Below are positions 1 to 8,505 of a DNA stretch of 64,000 bases, in pieces (the first letter of the stretch is position 1; each line of letters begins with the position of its first letter). The position numbers and the translations under genes are program-made. The stretch comes from Amphritea opalescens (GTDB taxonomy: Bacteria > Pseudomonadota > Gammaproteobacteria > Pseudomonadales > Balneatricaceae). The stretch covers positions 1 through 64,000 of the forward strand of contig NZ_RQXW01000003.1 in the NCBI RefSeq assembly GCF_003957515.1, written 5' to 3'. The notes beneath the pieces were generated by a model. The model did not search any database. It had not been told where the DNA came from and worked only from the letters and a program-made list of their open reading frames with translations.

Positions 1-120
1 AACTAAGCAATGAGGTGGGGAGCCCCTCTACACACGAAGTCAGAAAAACTGCTTCAAGGAGCGGGCGGCTTCCCCAGAAACGATTACCAATGATAAATAA
101 TCGTTGAGACTAAACATACA

Positions 121-218
121 AGGAGCCTCTTCTAGAGGCGATAAGGCGCAGTAAAAAACAAACCGCACCGATACCATTACACAGTTCTCGCCGCCATAGG
201 CGGCTCCCACACCAGAAT
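121..218. repeat. REP-like pair, family A (head-to-head)
   Basis: Two copies of a dispersed palindromic repeat lie in opposite orientation downstream of dnaB. The first (121-148) reads GGAGCCTCTTCTAGAGGCGA and continues ATAAGGCG. The second (189-218) carries CGCCGCCATAGGCGGCTCCC. The same words recur at 52120-52365. They resemble the Pseudomonas REP pattern (GTGGGAGC, G/C-rich stem, CGAT). An ACCGCACCGATAC word at about 165-177 matches family B repeats elsewhere in the window. Positions 1-120 and 219-268 show no gene. Confidence 0.6.
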
Positions 219-268
219 TCTATCCGGCATGAAAAAGCCGCATCCAATCACATGGCGACGCTAACCGC

Positions 269-1651
269 TTATTCGTACTCTTGATAACCCATCGGTGCTA
301 GGTTTTCAAACTTGGTAAACTGACCGATAAAGGCCAAACGGTTACTACCGATCGGGCCGTTACGCTGCTTACCAATAATAATCTCGGCAATACCCTTATC
401 CGGCGAATCCTCGTTATACACCTCATCCCGATAGATAAACATGATCACATCGGCATCCTGCTCAATCGCACCCGATTCCCGCAAGTCAGAGTTAACCGGC
501 CGCTTATTGGGCCGTTGCTCCAACGCACGGTTCAACTGCGACAATGCCACCACCGGACACTCCAACTCTTTCGCTAATGCCTTAAGCGATCGAGAGATCT
601 CGGAGATCTCCGCGGTACGGCCTTCACTGTTGCCGCCTTTGAGCTGCATCAACTGAAGATAATCCACCATGATCATCGCGATATCGCCATGCTCACGCAC
701 AATCCGGCGGGCACGGTTACGCATTTCGGTTGGGCTAATACCGGCGGTATCATCAATAAATAGCGGCTTATCCCGTAACATATTCACAGCGGTCGTCAGA
801 CGGGGCCAATCATCCTCTTCCAACTTACCGGAACGCACTTTAGTCTGGTTAATCCGTCCTAAAGAGGAGAGCATCCGTGTCACTAGCTGATCGGCTGGCA
901 TCTCCAAACTAAACACCAACACCGGCTTATCCTGCGCCATCAAAGCGTTTTCGACGAGGTTCATTGCAAAGGTGGTTTTACCCATGGATGGACGCGCCGC
1001 CACAATGATCAAATCCGAAGGCTGAAGCCCACCAGTCGCATTATCAAGCTCATCAAAGCCCGTGGTGACACCGGTCATCGCCCCTTCCGAGTTAAACAAT
1101 TCATCGATCTTATCCACAGCCTTCTTCAGCAATGGATTCACGCCAATCGGCCCACCTTCATTCGGTCGGTCTTCAGCGATCTGAAAAATCTTCTGCTCGG
1201 CTTCGCTTAGAATATCGGTACCGGCACGCCCTTCAGGCATAAAGGCATTTTCAGCGATCTCATGGGCCACGGTAATCATCTTGCGCAACAACGCACGATC
1301 ACGCACAATCTCAGCATAGGCACGAATATTGGAAGCACTCGGCGTATTTCGCGCCAGTTCGACCAGATAATCCAACCCACCAGCAGCATCTAGATTACCG
1401 GTGCGATCGAGCTCCTCAGAGATGGTTACCACATCGATCGGCTGCATGTTACTGACCAGCTTCTCAATCGTGCGGAATATCAGCCGATGATCGTGACGAT
1501 AAAACTGATCTTCCAGCACGATCTCTGAAACCGCATCCCAGGCATTATTGTCTAGCATCAGCCCGCCTAGCACCGATTGCTCTGCTTCCTGTGAATGGGG
1601 AGGGATTTTCACACCTTCCATATCGGCAGCGTTGGGATCCGGATAGTCCAT
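269..1651 (-). CDS. dnaB: Replicative DNA helicase DnaB
   Basis: Hexameric helicase that unwinds the replication fork and recruits primase. The N-terminal DnaG-interacting domain begins at IPPHSQEAEQSVLGG. The RecA-like motor carries Walker A (ARPSMGKTT, near residue 225), a VDYLQLM Walker B region and the LSQLNRALE sensor. The length of 460 aa is normal for the family. I chose the ATG at 1651 over an upstream in-frame TTG at 1675. It is the last gene after rpsF-rpsR-rplI, as in most gammaproteobacteria, but a strong hairpin separates it from rplI, so some expression is probably independent. The primase partner dnaG is also in this window. Confidence 0.97.
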   Translation of the reverse strand: MDYPDPNAADMEGVKIPPHSQEAEQSVLGGLMLDNNAWDAVSEIVLEDQFYRHDHRLIFRTIEKLVSNMQPIDVVTISEELDRTGNLDAAGGLDYLVELARNTPSASNIRAYAEIVRDRALLRKMITVAHEIAENAFMPEGRAGTDILSEAEQKIFQIAEDRPNEGGPIGVNPLLKKAVDKIDELFNSEGAMTGVTTGFDELDNATGGLQPSDLIIVAARPSMGKTTFAMNLVENALMAQDKPVLVFSLEMPADQLVTRMLSSLGRINQTKVRSGKLEEDDWPRLTTAVNMLRDKPLFIDDTAGISPTEMRNRARRIVREHGDIAMIMVDYLQLMQLKGGNSEGRTAEISEISRSLKALAKELECPVVALSQLNRALEQRPNKRPVNSDLRESGAIEQDADVIMFIYRDEVYNEDSPDKGIAEIIIGKQRNGPIGSNRLAFIGQFTKFENLAPMGYQEYE

Positions 1652-1710
1652 AAACTCTTTTACCTCAACAAACAAAATACCAGCAACACCATCGCACTGG
1701 CCTAAAACGA

Positions 1711-1749
1711 AAAAAGCACTGCGCAGTATAATACTACGCAGTGCTTTTT
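1711..1749. terminator. Bidirectional intrinsic terminator between rplI and dnaB
   Basis: A perfect 13-bp inverted repeat (AAAAAGCACTGCG at 1711-1723 against 1737-1749) gives a G/C-containing stem flanked by A and T runs on both sides. On the minus strand it ends the ribosomal protein genes after rplI (stop at 1786) and precedes dnaB by about 60 nt. Read-through into dnaB is likely to be partial. Confidence 0.8.
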
Positions 1750-1785
1750 AACTCATCTCTGACTTACGCCAGATTAAAGCAATAC

Positions 1786-2232
1786 TTATTCGCCAACAAC
1801 AATGATGCCGACAATAGCGGTAACTTCAGGGTGAAGCTGAATAGAAACTTCGAATTCACCTGTTGTGCGCAATGCACCTTCTGGCAAACGAACTTCACTT
1901 TTCGCAACTTCAATACCAGAAGCACTGATCGCATCAGCGATATCAGAAGTACCGATAGAACCGAACAATTTGCCTTCTTCGCCAGCTTTCGCAACGATAG
2001 ACAGTTCGATTTCGTTCAGTTGATCAGCACGAGTCTGAGCACTGTTCAGTTTTTCATTTGCAGCAGATTCCAATTCAGCACGACGTGCTTCAAAGGTTTC
2101 TAGGTTAGCTGCAGTAGCAGGAACCGCTTTCCCAAAAGGAAGAAGGTAGTTACGACCGTAACCACGCTTCACGGTAACCTTGTCACCCAGGCTACCCAGT
2201 TTGCCAATTTTCTCGAGCAGGATAACTTCCAT
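1786..2232 (-). CDS. rplI: 50S ribosomal protein L9
   Basis: L9 binds 23S rRNA at the base of the L1 stalk. The 148-aa product starts [17 protein letters not shown], with the typical N-terminal fold motif [12 protein letters not shown], then the long connecting helix (about residues 45-75) and the C-terminal rRNA-binding domain ending VGIIVVGE. Length and sequence are standard. It follows rpsR by about 120 nt and is the last ribosomal protein gene before the terminator. Confidence 0.97.
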   Translation of the reverse strand: MEVILLEKIGKLGSLGDKVTVKRGYGRNYLLPFGKAVPATAANLETFEARRAELESAANEKLNSAQTRADQLNEIELSIVAKAGEEGKLFGSIGTSDIADAISASGIEVAKSEVRLPEGALRTTGEFEVSIQLHPEVTAIVGIIVVGE

Positions 2233-2353
2233 CTCGCAAACCTCTATTTTTACGCTTGCCCATCAACGTTATACACCGATGGGCTGAAACTTGTTTACTC
2301 ACCTACACACATCGACTTTTATTAAGTCTAAACAGTGCGTAGGTTAACCGTGA

Positions 2354-2581
2354 TTACTGGTGGCTGTCAGTGTATGGCAGCAGTGCTACGTAACGTGCAC
2401 GTTTGATAGCAGTTGCCAGCTGACGCTGGTAACGAGCTTTAGTACCAGTGATACGGCTAGGAACAATTTTACCGGTTTCAGTAATGTAACCTTTCAGGGT
2501 ATCCAGATCTTTATAATCGATCTCAGTAACACCTTCAGCGGTAAAACGGCAGAATTTTCTACGACGGAAAAAACGAGCCAT
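2354..2581 (-). CDS. rpsR: 30S ribosomal protein S18
   Basis: The 75-aa S18 pairs with S6 on the platform of the 30S subunit. Recognisable motifs are [12 protein letters not shown] at the N terminus, [19 protein letters not shown], and the basic [21 protein letters not shown] stretch. It has a clear AGAGGAG ribosome binding site just before the ATG. It follows rpsF directly: the 32-nt gap leaves no room for the priB gene found between these two genes in E. coli. Confidence 0.97.
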   Translation of the reverse strand: MARFFRRRKFCRFTAEGVTEIDYKDLDTLKGYITETGKIVPSRITGTKARYQRQLATAIKRARYVALLPYTDSHQ

Positions 2582-2613
2582 GGTATATCTCCTCTAAATA
2601 AATATTAAACCGA

Positions 2614-3060
2614 TTACTCGGCAGCAGCTTCAGCAGCCGGTGCATCCGCAGCAGGCGCTTCTGTAGCAGCAGGTGCTTCAGTTGCTGGTGCAGCAGGCTT
2701 ATCGGAACGCTCTTCACGACGTGGACGACGCTCTTCACGACCTTCAGCAGCTTTAATTGGAGATACATCAGTAACTGCATCTTTGCGACGAACAACAAGG
2801 TTACGAATAACCGCATCGTTGTAACGGAAGATGTTAGTTAGCTCGTCCAGAGTTTCCTGAGCACATTCAACGTTCATCAGAACGTAGTGAGCTTTATGGA
2901 TTTTGTTGATTGGGTAAGCAAGGTGACGACGACCCCAATCTTCCAGACGGTGGATTTGACCTTCAGATTCTTCAATTAGCTTGGTGTAACGTTCAACCAT
3001 AGCTGGAACCTGTTCACTCTGATTCGGGTGAACCAGAAAAACGATTTCGTAATGACGCAT
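2614..3060 (-). CDS. rpsF: 30S ribosomal protein S6
   Basis: S6 forms a heterodimer with S18 on the 30S platform. The start is the ATG at 3060 ([19 protein letters not shown]), preceded by an AAGGAG site; a longer frame to 3153 would translate the leader and is rejected. The S6 core runs to about residue 100 ([23 protein letters not shown]). It is followed by an Arg/Glu-rich and then Ala/Pro/Glu-rich acidic tail, as seen in many proteobacterial S6 proteins that are glutamylated by RimK. It is the first gene of the operon. Confidence 0.96.
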   Translation of the reverse strand: MRHYEIVFLVHPNQSEQVPAMVERYTKLIEESEGQIHRLEDWGRRHLAYPINKIHKAHYVLMNVECAQETLDELTNIFRYNDAVIRNLVVRRKDAVTDVSPIKAAEGREERRPRREERSDKPAAPATEAPAATEAPAADAPAAEAAAE

Positions 3061-3066
3061 TAATTG

Positions 3067-3122
3067 CTCCTTACGGGTTATACAGCCTTCAGCCGCATCG
3101 AAAAACGGTAGAAAGCAAGGAG
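3067..3122 (-). promoter_or_regulatory. rpsF leader with SD-sequestering stem (S6:S18-type candidate)
   Basis: In the rpsF transcript a CTCCTT (3122-3117) is exactly complementary to the rpsF Shine-Dalgarno AAGGAG (3072-3067), enclosing a 44-nt loop that contains ACCG and CGG words. S6:S18 autoregulatory leaders are known to use a CCG-containing structure ahead of rpsF. The pairing is visible; the assignment to that RNA family is inference. Confidence 0.45.
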
Positions 3123-3164
3123 TTAAAGTGAGTTCCCTCAATGGCATAGCCAACGGGAGGCGAA

Positions 3165-3192
3165 ATTATACGCGAATAAAGCGAAAACACAA
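3165..3192 (-). promoter_or_regulatory. Sigma70-type promoter for rpsF operon
   Basis: On the minus strand, TTGTGT (3192-3187) and a perfect TATAAT (3170-3165) are separated by 16 bp. Transcription would begin about 95-100 nt before the rpsF ATG and include the leader stem described above. Confidence 0.65.
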
Positions 3193-3203
3193 ACATTACA
3201 ACC

Positions 3204-3680
3204 CTATTCCACCGGTAATAATGTCTGGTTCATTTTGGCGCAATAGAGCTTACGGCTGTGCTTATCTGGATCTTTACGGATCGCCGCCCAACAGCTGTTG
3301 GTATCGGCATAACGGGTAAAGTGTTGTCCACTGCGTAGATCGACAAGGTATACCTTGTCGTAAAAGTCATGGGCATTCCAGCGACTCACGTTTAACGAGG
3401 TTTCAATACAGGAATAATGCGCGACAATATTGACCCCTTTACGTTGCGCCCTAACATAGTGACGGTAGTAATTTTTACCCCGTTTAGTGCCTCGGACTTG
3501 ATAACGCACAAAATCACGGCACTGCTCTAACTCGGTAACCCGCTTATCCGTCAGTATGACCGCTTGACTCACCGGCGTCCCTTTATAGGTAAACCGCCCC
3601 AATAAATAGATCTCCGACTCGGCAGCCAATGTCCACTGAGATACCAGCAACAACCCCAGCAGCACTCCCTTAAACAGCAT
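3204..3680 (-). CDS. Predicted secreted protein, function unknown
   Basis: I do not recognise this 158-aa protein. The ATG at 3680 has a good AGGA site upstream and gives a Sec signal peptide (MLFKGVLLGLLLVSQWTLAA, cleavage probably after LAA), so it is preferred over an upstream TTG. The mature part is basic and Tyr-rich with five cysteines (EQCRDF, HYSCIE, NSCWAA, LYCAK), which suggests disulfides and a periplasmic location. It lies alone between the rpsF promoter and an AraC-type gene on the same strand, and no operon partner is obvious. Confidence 0.6.
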   Translation of the reverse strand: MLFKGVLLGLLLVSQWTLAAESEIYLLGRFTYKGTPVSQAVILTDKRVTELEQCRDFVRYQVRGTKRGKNYYRHYVRAQRKGVNIVAHYSCIETSLNVSRWNAHDFYDKVYLVDLRSGQHFTRYADTNSCWAAIRKDPDKHSRKLYCAKMNQTLLPVE

Positions 3681-3822
3681 ATCTATCCTCTTGATCAACC
3701 GAGATACCTAGCGAATATTGACATGCGCTTGACGAACTCGCCTATAACCTAATGATTGGCGGTGTAATTTTATCGTCTCAGCCTATCGCAACACAGCGAC
3801 GATGCAAACCTTGATTCACCCC

Positions 3823-4767
3823 TTAGTGACTAAAACGGGCACGAAATTCACGGGGCGTTAGGCCCATAATCTGTATAAAGGCTTTACGGAAAGCACTCGC
3901 ATCCTCATAGCCAACACTCAACGAGATCTGCTCCACAGGGTCTGTTGTGGCTTCCAATGCTTCGCACGCTTTACTAATACGCAACTGCTGTAGGTACTCT
4001 TTTGGCTTATACCCAGTGGCTCGAACAAAACGCCGCAAAAACGTACGTTCGGTTAGATGACTATCCACCGCCAGTTGCTTGATGGTTAATGGCTGCTGAA
4101 ATCCGTTCTGCAGGAAGTGTTGCACCTTGAGTATCACCCTGTCGCCATGATCAAAGGGTGGTAGAAAGCAGCGATAGTAGCGCTGCTCTCGAGGAGCGGT
4201 ATCAATCACTAACTGCTTACCCAACCGCCGCATCAACGCCGGACTGCCAAATTGAGCCACCAGCTCCAAGCCAAGGTCTAGCCAGGCCATCAACCCACCC
4301 GCCGTGATTAGATCTCCATCATTGATCAGAATTTTATTACCATCGACCCGCACTTCGGAGTATTGCTGCGCCAACCGTTCGGTTAACAACCAATGGGTTG
4401 TCGCTGGTCGCTGGTTTAGCAGCCCGGTCTGCGCCAAAACAAACGCCCCTGCACATACAGAACAGAGAAGCGCCCCGGCACCATGCATCTCCCGTAACCA
4501 GCCCGACAATTGCGGCTGCTCAATGGTGTAAAACTGATCCGTCAGGCAAGGTGGCAAAATAACCACTTGCGGTCTGTCATCCTCACCCGGTAACCCCCCA
4601 TCGACTCGCTGCACCTCGGTATGCTCTAACAACCGCACGCTAAACTGCAGACTCCCTTGTTGCGCCTGACTTAAACGGCCTGCCAACTCAAACAACTCGC
4701 GCAACCCTTCCACCGCAGAGCGCATCACTCCCGGATACAGCAGAATCACAACATTAATGGTTTTCAT
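3823..4767 (-). CDS. GlxA-type AraC family transcriptional regulator
   Basis: A 314-aa regulator with an N-terminal DJ-1/PfpI-like domain (about residues 1-190, containing the nucleophile-elbow-like LLCSVCAGAF) and a C-terminal AraC/XylS double helix-turn-helix (about 215-312, with LTIKQLAVDSHLTERTFLRR and the second-helix signature ISLSVGYEDASAFRKAF). Regulators of this layout often control nitrogen or amine catabolism; the ligand is unknown here. It is divergent from an isochorismatase-like hydrolase with only 114 bp between, so that gene is the likeliest target. Confidence 0.85.
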   Translation of the reverse strand: MKTINVVILLYPGVMRSAVEGLRELFELAGRLSQAQQGSLQFSVRLLEHTEVQRVDGGLPGEDDRPQVVILPPCLTDQFYTIEQPQLSGWLREMHGAGALLCSVCAGAFVLAQTGLLNQRPATTHWLLTERLAQQYSEVRVDGNKILINDGDLITAGGLMAWLDLGLELVAQFGSPALMRRLGKQLVIDTAPREQRYYRCFLPPFDHGDRVILKVQHFLQNGFQQPLTIKQLAVDSHLTERTFLRRFVRATGYKPKEYLQQLRISKACEALEATTDPVEQISLSVGYEDASAFRKAFIQIMGLTPREFRARFSH

Positions 4768-4779
4768 AGGAATCGATGG

Positions 4780-4808
4780 TATATGTCATTTTTTGCCTCA
4801 TATATGTC
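4780..4808. promoter_or_regulatory. Direct repeats in the AraC/hydrolase divergent region
   Basis: TATATGTC occurs at 4780-4787 and again at 4801-4808, exactly 21 bp apart, i.e. about two helical turns. AraC-family proteins commonly bind direct repeats on one face of the helix, so these are candidate sites for the adjacent regulator. Confidence 0.4.
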
Positions 4809-4881
4809 GAATATGACTAGAGTATAGATTCATCAAGTCATCGATAATAGCGTTATCAACCAACAAGCCTAGGATCTAGCC

Positions 4882-5445
4882 ATGAGCCAACTATCTAACA
4901 CCGCCTTGCTATTAATCGATTTTCAAAATGACTACTTCCCCGGTGGCAAATGGGAGCTGCATAATATCGATGCCACAGTAGCCAATGGGGCCGCACTACT
5001 GACAGCCTTTCGCCAAGAAGGCCTGCCAGTCATACATGTTTACCATGAGTTTGAAAAAGAGGATGCGCCATTCTTTTTACCCAACAGCGATGGTGCAAAG
5101 ATATACCCTGCCGTCACCCCGATCGAAGGGGAAACGGTGATACTCAAACATTCAGCCAATGCATTTAAAAATACCACCCTGCAAGAGAGCTTCGATGCCC
5201 TAGGCGTTGAAAACCTGATTGTCGCCGGAGCCATGAGCAATATCTGTATCGATGCAGGCGTTCGCGCGGCCGCCGATCTAGGTTACAACGTCACGGTGGC
5301 ACATGACGCTTGCACCACTCGGGACCAAGTCTTCAACGGGGTCACCGTGCCAGCACAACAGACCCATGCCGCATTTATGACATCACTTTCTTTTGCCTAT
5401 GCCCGTCTTGAGAACACCAAAACCCTATTAACAGAAATCAGCTAA
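4882..5445 (+). CDS. Isochorismatase-family cysteine hydrolase
   Basis: A 187-aa hydrolase of the isochorismatase/nicotinamidase superfamily. The triad is visible: Asp13 in LLLIDFQNDYFPGG, Lys89 in ILKHSANAF and Cys122 in AMSNICIDAGVRAA, with the family cis-peptide region just before the Cys. The substrate cannot be fixed; members cleave nicotinamide, isochorismate, carbamoyl compounds or ureidoacrylate. AGGA precedes the ATG at a good distance. It is divergent from a GlxA-type regulator, which probably controls it. Confidence 0.85.
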   Translation: MSQLSNTALLLIDFQNDYFPGGKWELHNIDATVANGAALLTAFRQEGLPVIHVYHEFEKEDAPFFLPNSDGAKIYPAVTPIEGETVILKHSANAFKNTTLQESFDALGVENLIVAGAMSNICIDAGVRAAADLGYNVTVAHDACTTRDQVFNGVTVPAQQTHAAFMTSLSFAYARLENTKTLLTEIS

Positions 5446-5489
5446 TTATTTGATTTGAATCGTCTAAAAGGGCTAAGACAATAAAAATA

Positions 5490-5533
5490 GGCCTGCTATT
5501 CGGGGTATGATTTACCACCTCGAATAGCCAGCC
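5490..5533. other. Long stem-loop ahead of the propeller gene pair
   Basis: GGCCTGCTATTCGGGG (5490-5505) pairs imperfectly with CCTCGAATAGCCAGCC (about 5517-5532), leaving a short A/T-rich loop. It ends 12 nt before the ATG of the 986-aa gene, so it would occlude that gene's translation start region, or end transcripts from the hydrolase gene. No T run follows, so it is not a standard terminator. Confidence 0.45.
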
Positions 5534-5544
5534 TAAGGCATCAC

Positions 5545-8505
5545 ATGTTAAAAAACGCGCTCACACTACTCGCTGTGATCGGTGTGCTCCTTCTAATCGC
5601 GACGTCAATTCCGACATCTAACACCCTAGAGCCCTCAGCAACGGTAGATATTCAACCACGGGACGAGCCAAAAAAAATTGGTCTCAACCCCTACAGCCTG
5701 CCGCCGGCCGAGATAACCGAAAATCCTCATGCCCTTCTACCTAATGGTAAAACAGCTTTAACTCAGGCAGCTTTTGACGGCGACGCCGAGCGTCTCAATC
5801 AACTTTACCAACTGAGTGAAGGACATAACCTCAGCCTACCCGATGCCAACGGCGATAATACCTTAGTTGCGGCAGTGGCCGGTGGTCACCATTCGTTAGC
5901 CAGTAAATTGATGGAAAAAGGTGTTATCGTTGACCGCGAGGCGTTCAAGCGCTTATCAAAGACACTGGATTTAACCGATAAAGATGAAGTCCAATGGTGG
6001 CTATGGAATCACCTGCCCCTTGCCGACCCTCAGACGCTACAAGCCCTTTATGATCCGTCCGACAGTTCTCTAATGAATGAGATTCTGGCAGCAGGCTACC
6101 AACCTTCCCGCGAAGAAGCCGCCGTCATGTTCAATGAATACCTTGATGGGGATGCCTACTTTCAGCTTTACCGTTTGTACCCCGATATGTTTTCCCCGGA
6201 AAGTATTGATAACCTGTTTAATCCGGTAAATTACGACAGCGCCTCACCCAAGCAACGCATCATGATGCAAACGCTGTTCACCACCGTTCCCTATACCGAG
6301 GACAACAGCTGGGACTTTTTAGAGCTAATAGAGAAGCTGCCCCTCGATCTCGCTATCACCCACCCCGACCACAACCGCGAACAATTCCAGCATCAACTAC
6401 AAAAGTATTGCGATATGGCAGATCCGAGTGGCGTCGTGCTATTTGATCTCGGTATCAAATGTACATTCGACCACCCGTTTATTAACGCGGTTGACGCGGA
6501 TAACTATGCGCTGGTTCAACATTATATCGACTCGGGCATTGATCCTAAAAAAACCCGTGCTTATGGCAAATCACCGATGGATATCGCATTGAGTTATAGC
6601 TCGGCAGAAACATTAGAGATGGCCAAACTGTTAATCGATAACGGTGCCGCGACGCAAACCGATATTAATAATTTTTACAGTATGATGCATGCCTTTGGGA
6701 ATGAGTTTGATCACTACCGTCCCTTCGCCACCATCCCGCTGAAGCTAGCCGTTTCGCCAAAGGATGATCTTTATGTCTTGCGCTACTCCAATGAAAAAAA
6801 GCGCTATCAATTATCTAAACAAGACGCCACTGGCACCACGCTCTGGGATAAAACACTCGGGGAGAAACGTTTCTTTAATATACTCGACAAACCTGCAGGC
6901 CTATATTTTAACGATGGTAAGCTGCTATTGGCGCAAAATCGATTTATTGATGGCCGCCAAAAAACACGTCTAACTCTTTTCAACGAAAAGGGTGAGCAGC
7001 TAGAACAGGTTGATGTTTTAGGCACCTTTGAGTCGCTCATCATGCAATCGAAAAGCTACGCACTCACCACCCAACGCACAACTGCACTTTACGGCACCGC
7101 GTTACAACCGATAGGCGATATCACCAGTCAACCAGAGGCCTTTATTCCTGCGGTGCCTTTGAAGGACGTCGGTCGGCGCAGCTTTCACCGCCACTTTGCT
7201 TACGATATTCAAAAACAAGATTACTATCCGGATCGCACACTGGTACTTTTCCGCCCAAAAACACAGTATTCATCATCCAAACCCGAACGTATGGTTTCCC
7301 GCTATCTCGCGTCCATATTGAGCCGCACCGGTGAACTTGCCAAGACATCGCTCATTGGTGGCGGCAATCTAACACCGCTCGATTATGCTGTAAGCGATAA
7401 CCATGCTTACATTATCTTAGCGAATGCTGTTCATGTGGGAATTGAAAAACGTTCTGCCGATTTTGAAATAGAATCTCGACATTATCTAACGTTCGATGAC
7501 TCACCTTTCTCTACCACCATCAATAGCATGTCATGTGATACCACCGGCTGCACCCTTCTAGGCAATAGCAACAATAAGCTCGCCTTACTACGAACGATAC
7601 CTGGGTCTCGACAACAGACGCTCACCATCACCGATATCCGCTATGATTATTCCGACAACGATTCTGATGATAAACCCGGCTGGCTGGTAAACCGAGATAA
7701 CGAACAAGACTTTATCTCAGGCGTTGAACAACTGCGTTTTGAACAGGCTCAACCCGTCGCCAAAGGCCACGCAATCCTGTTAGATCGCACCCTTGATTTA
7801 GTCTCAGGCGCTAACGGCAATATCTATGCTATCGGCAACCATAACAATGATGCCGCCTATGAAGTACTGAACAACAAGGGCGACCTGTTAGGCCATTACG
7901 AAATGAACTTCGGCTACGCCCGATCACGTATCAATAAACTTCAACCATTAGCCGATGGTAGGTTACTGATCATCGGACACCTTTATCAGCACTTTAATTT
8001 TTTCCGCACTTACGCCGCGTTATTAACCCCTCAAGGCGAACCTATCTGGAGCCGGGTTTATCAGCAGATGGACAGCATGAACGGCCTATTAATCGATGAA
8101 GCTAACCATCTGTTCTATAGCATTGATGGTGCACACTCCATCGCAAAACTGTCACTCGAGGACGGCACGATCATGCAGCAGCTAACCACCCCTGAAGGGC
8201 TAACACAGCTGTATCGAACCTCTCAGGGACGTATCGTCGGTTTTGGTGAGAAGACATTAAACTACGGCAGTGGCCGACAGGATAAAACCACACAACCTTT
8301 TCTTTACTGCCTTGCGCCGGATGAAACAACTTTCAGCACTAAAATGGTAGGCGAACCTGGCGATAACCTGTTATCGGCTGAACCTTGGGAAGATGGCCTT
8401 GTCGCTGCTTACATCAAAGATAACGAAGGTTCGGTGAGCTCTAATGCGATATTCGCCCGAATCAATGCCGAAACCTGTCAGATCTCATTCGATTGGAAGC
8501 TCTAA
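5545..8505 (+). CDS. Large exported or membrane-anchored protein with ankyrin and propeller-like repeats
   Basis: I do not recognise this 986-aa protein. Residues 1-24 are a hydrophobic signal or anchor (LTLLAVIGVLLLIATSI). Ankyrin-like repeats occur at about 70-130 (NGKTALTQAAFDGDAERLNQL, NGDNTLVAAVAGGHHSLASKL) and 310-375 (DADNYALVQHYIDSGIDP, SPMDIALSYSSAETLEMAKLL). From about 400 to the end there are many short beta-rich blocks ending in words such as LLTPQGEPIWSR and LNNKGDLLGHY, typical of beta-propeller blades. Its TAA stop overlaps the ATG of the next gene (TAATG), so the two are translationally coupled. A periplasmic location for the repeats is inferred from the N terminus. Confidence 0.6.
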   Translation: MLKNALTLLAVIGVLLLIATSIPTSNTLEPSATVDIQPRDEPKKIGLNPYSLPPAEITENPHALLPNGKTALTQAAFDGDAERLNQLYQLSEGHNLSLPDANGDNTLVAAVAGGHHSLASKLMEKGVIVDREAFKRLSKTLDLTDKDEVQWWLWNHLPLADPQTLQALYDPSDSSLMNEILAAGYQPSREEAAVMFNEYLDGDAYFQLYRLYPDMFSPESIDNLFNPVNYDSASPKQRIMMQTLFTTVPYTEDNSWDFLELIEKLPLDLAITHPDHNREQFQHQLQKYCDMADPSGVVLFDLGIKCTFDHPFINAVDADNYALVQHYIDSGIDPKKTRAYGKSPMDIALSYSSAETLEMAKLLIDNGAATQTDINNFYSMMHAFGNEFDHYRPFATIPLKLAVSPKDDLYVLRYSNEKKRYQLSKQDATGTTLWDKTLGEKRFFNILDKPAGLYFNDGKLLLAQNRFIDGRQKTRLTLFNEKGEQLEQVDVLGTFESLIMQSKSYALTTQRTTALYGTALQPIGDITSQPEAFIPAVPLKDVGRRSFHRHFAYDIQKQDYYPDRTLVLFRPKTQYSSSKPERMVSRYLASILSRTGELAKTSLIGGGNLTPLDYAVSDNHAYIILANAVHVGIEKRSADFEIESRHYLTFDDSPFSTTINSMSCDTTGCTLLGNSNNKLALLRTIPGSRQQTLTITDIRYDYSDNDSDDKPGWLVNRDNEQDFISGVEQLRFEQAQPVAKGHAILLDRTLDLVSGANGNIYAIGNHNNDAAYEVLNNKGDLLGHYEMNFGYARSRINKLQPLADGRLLIIGHLYQHFNFFRTYAALLTPQGEPIWSRVYQQMDSMNGLLIDEANHLFYSIDGAHSIAKLSLEDGTIMQQLTTPEGLTQLYRTSQGRIVGFGEKTLNYGSGRQDKTTQPFLYCLAPDETTFSTKMVGEPGDNLLSAEPWEDGLVAAYIKDNEGSVSSNAIFARINAETCQISFDWKL

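Noticed and set aside
2582-2613. priB between rpsF and rpsR
   Set aside because: Only 32 nt separate the two genes; no primosomal protein frame is present.
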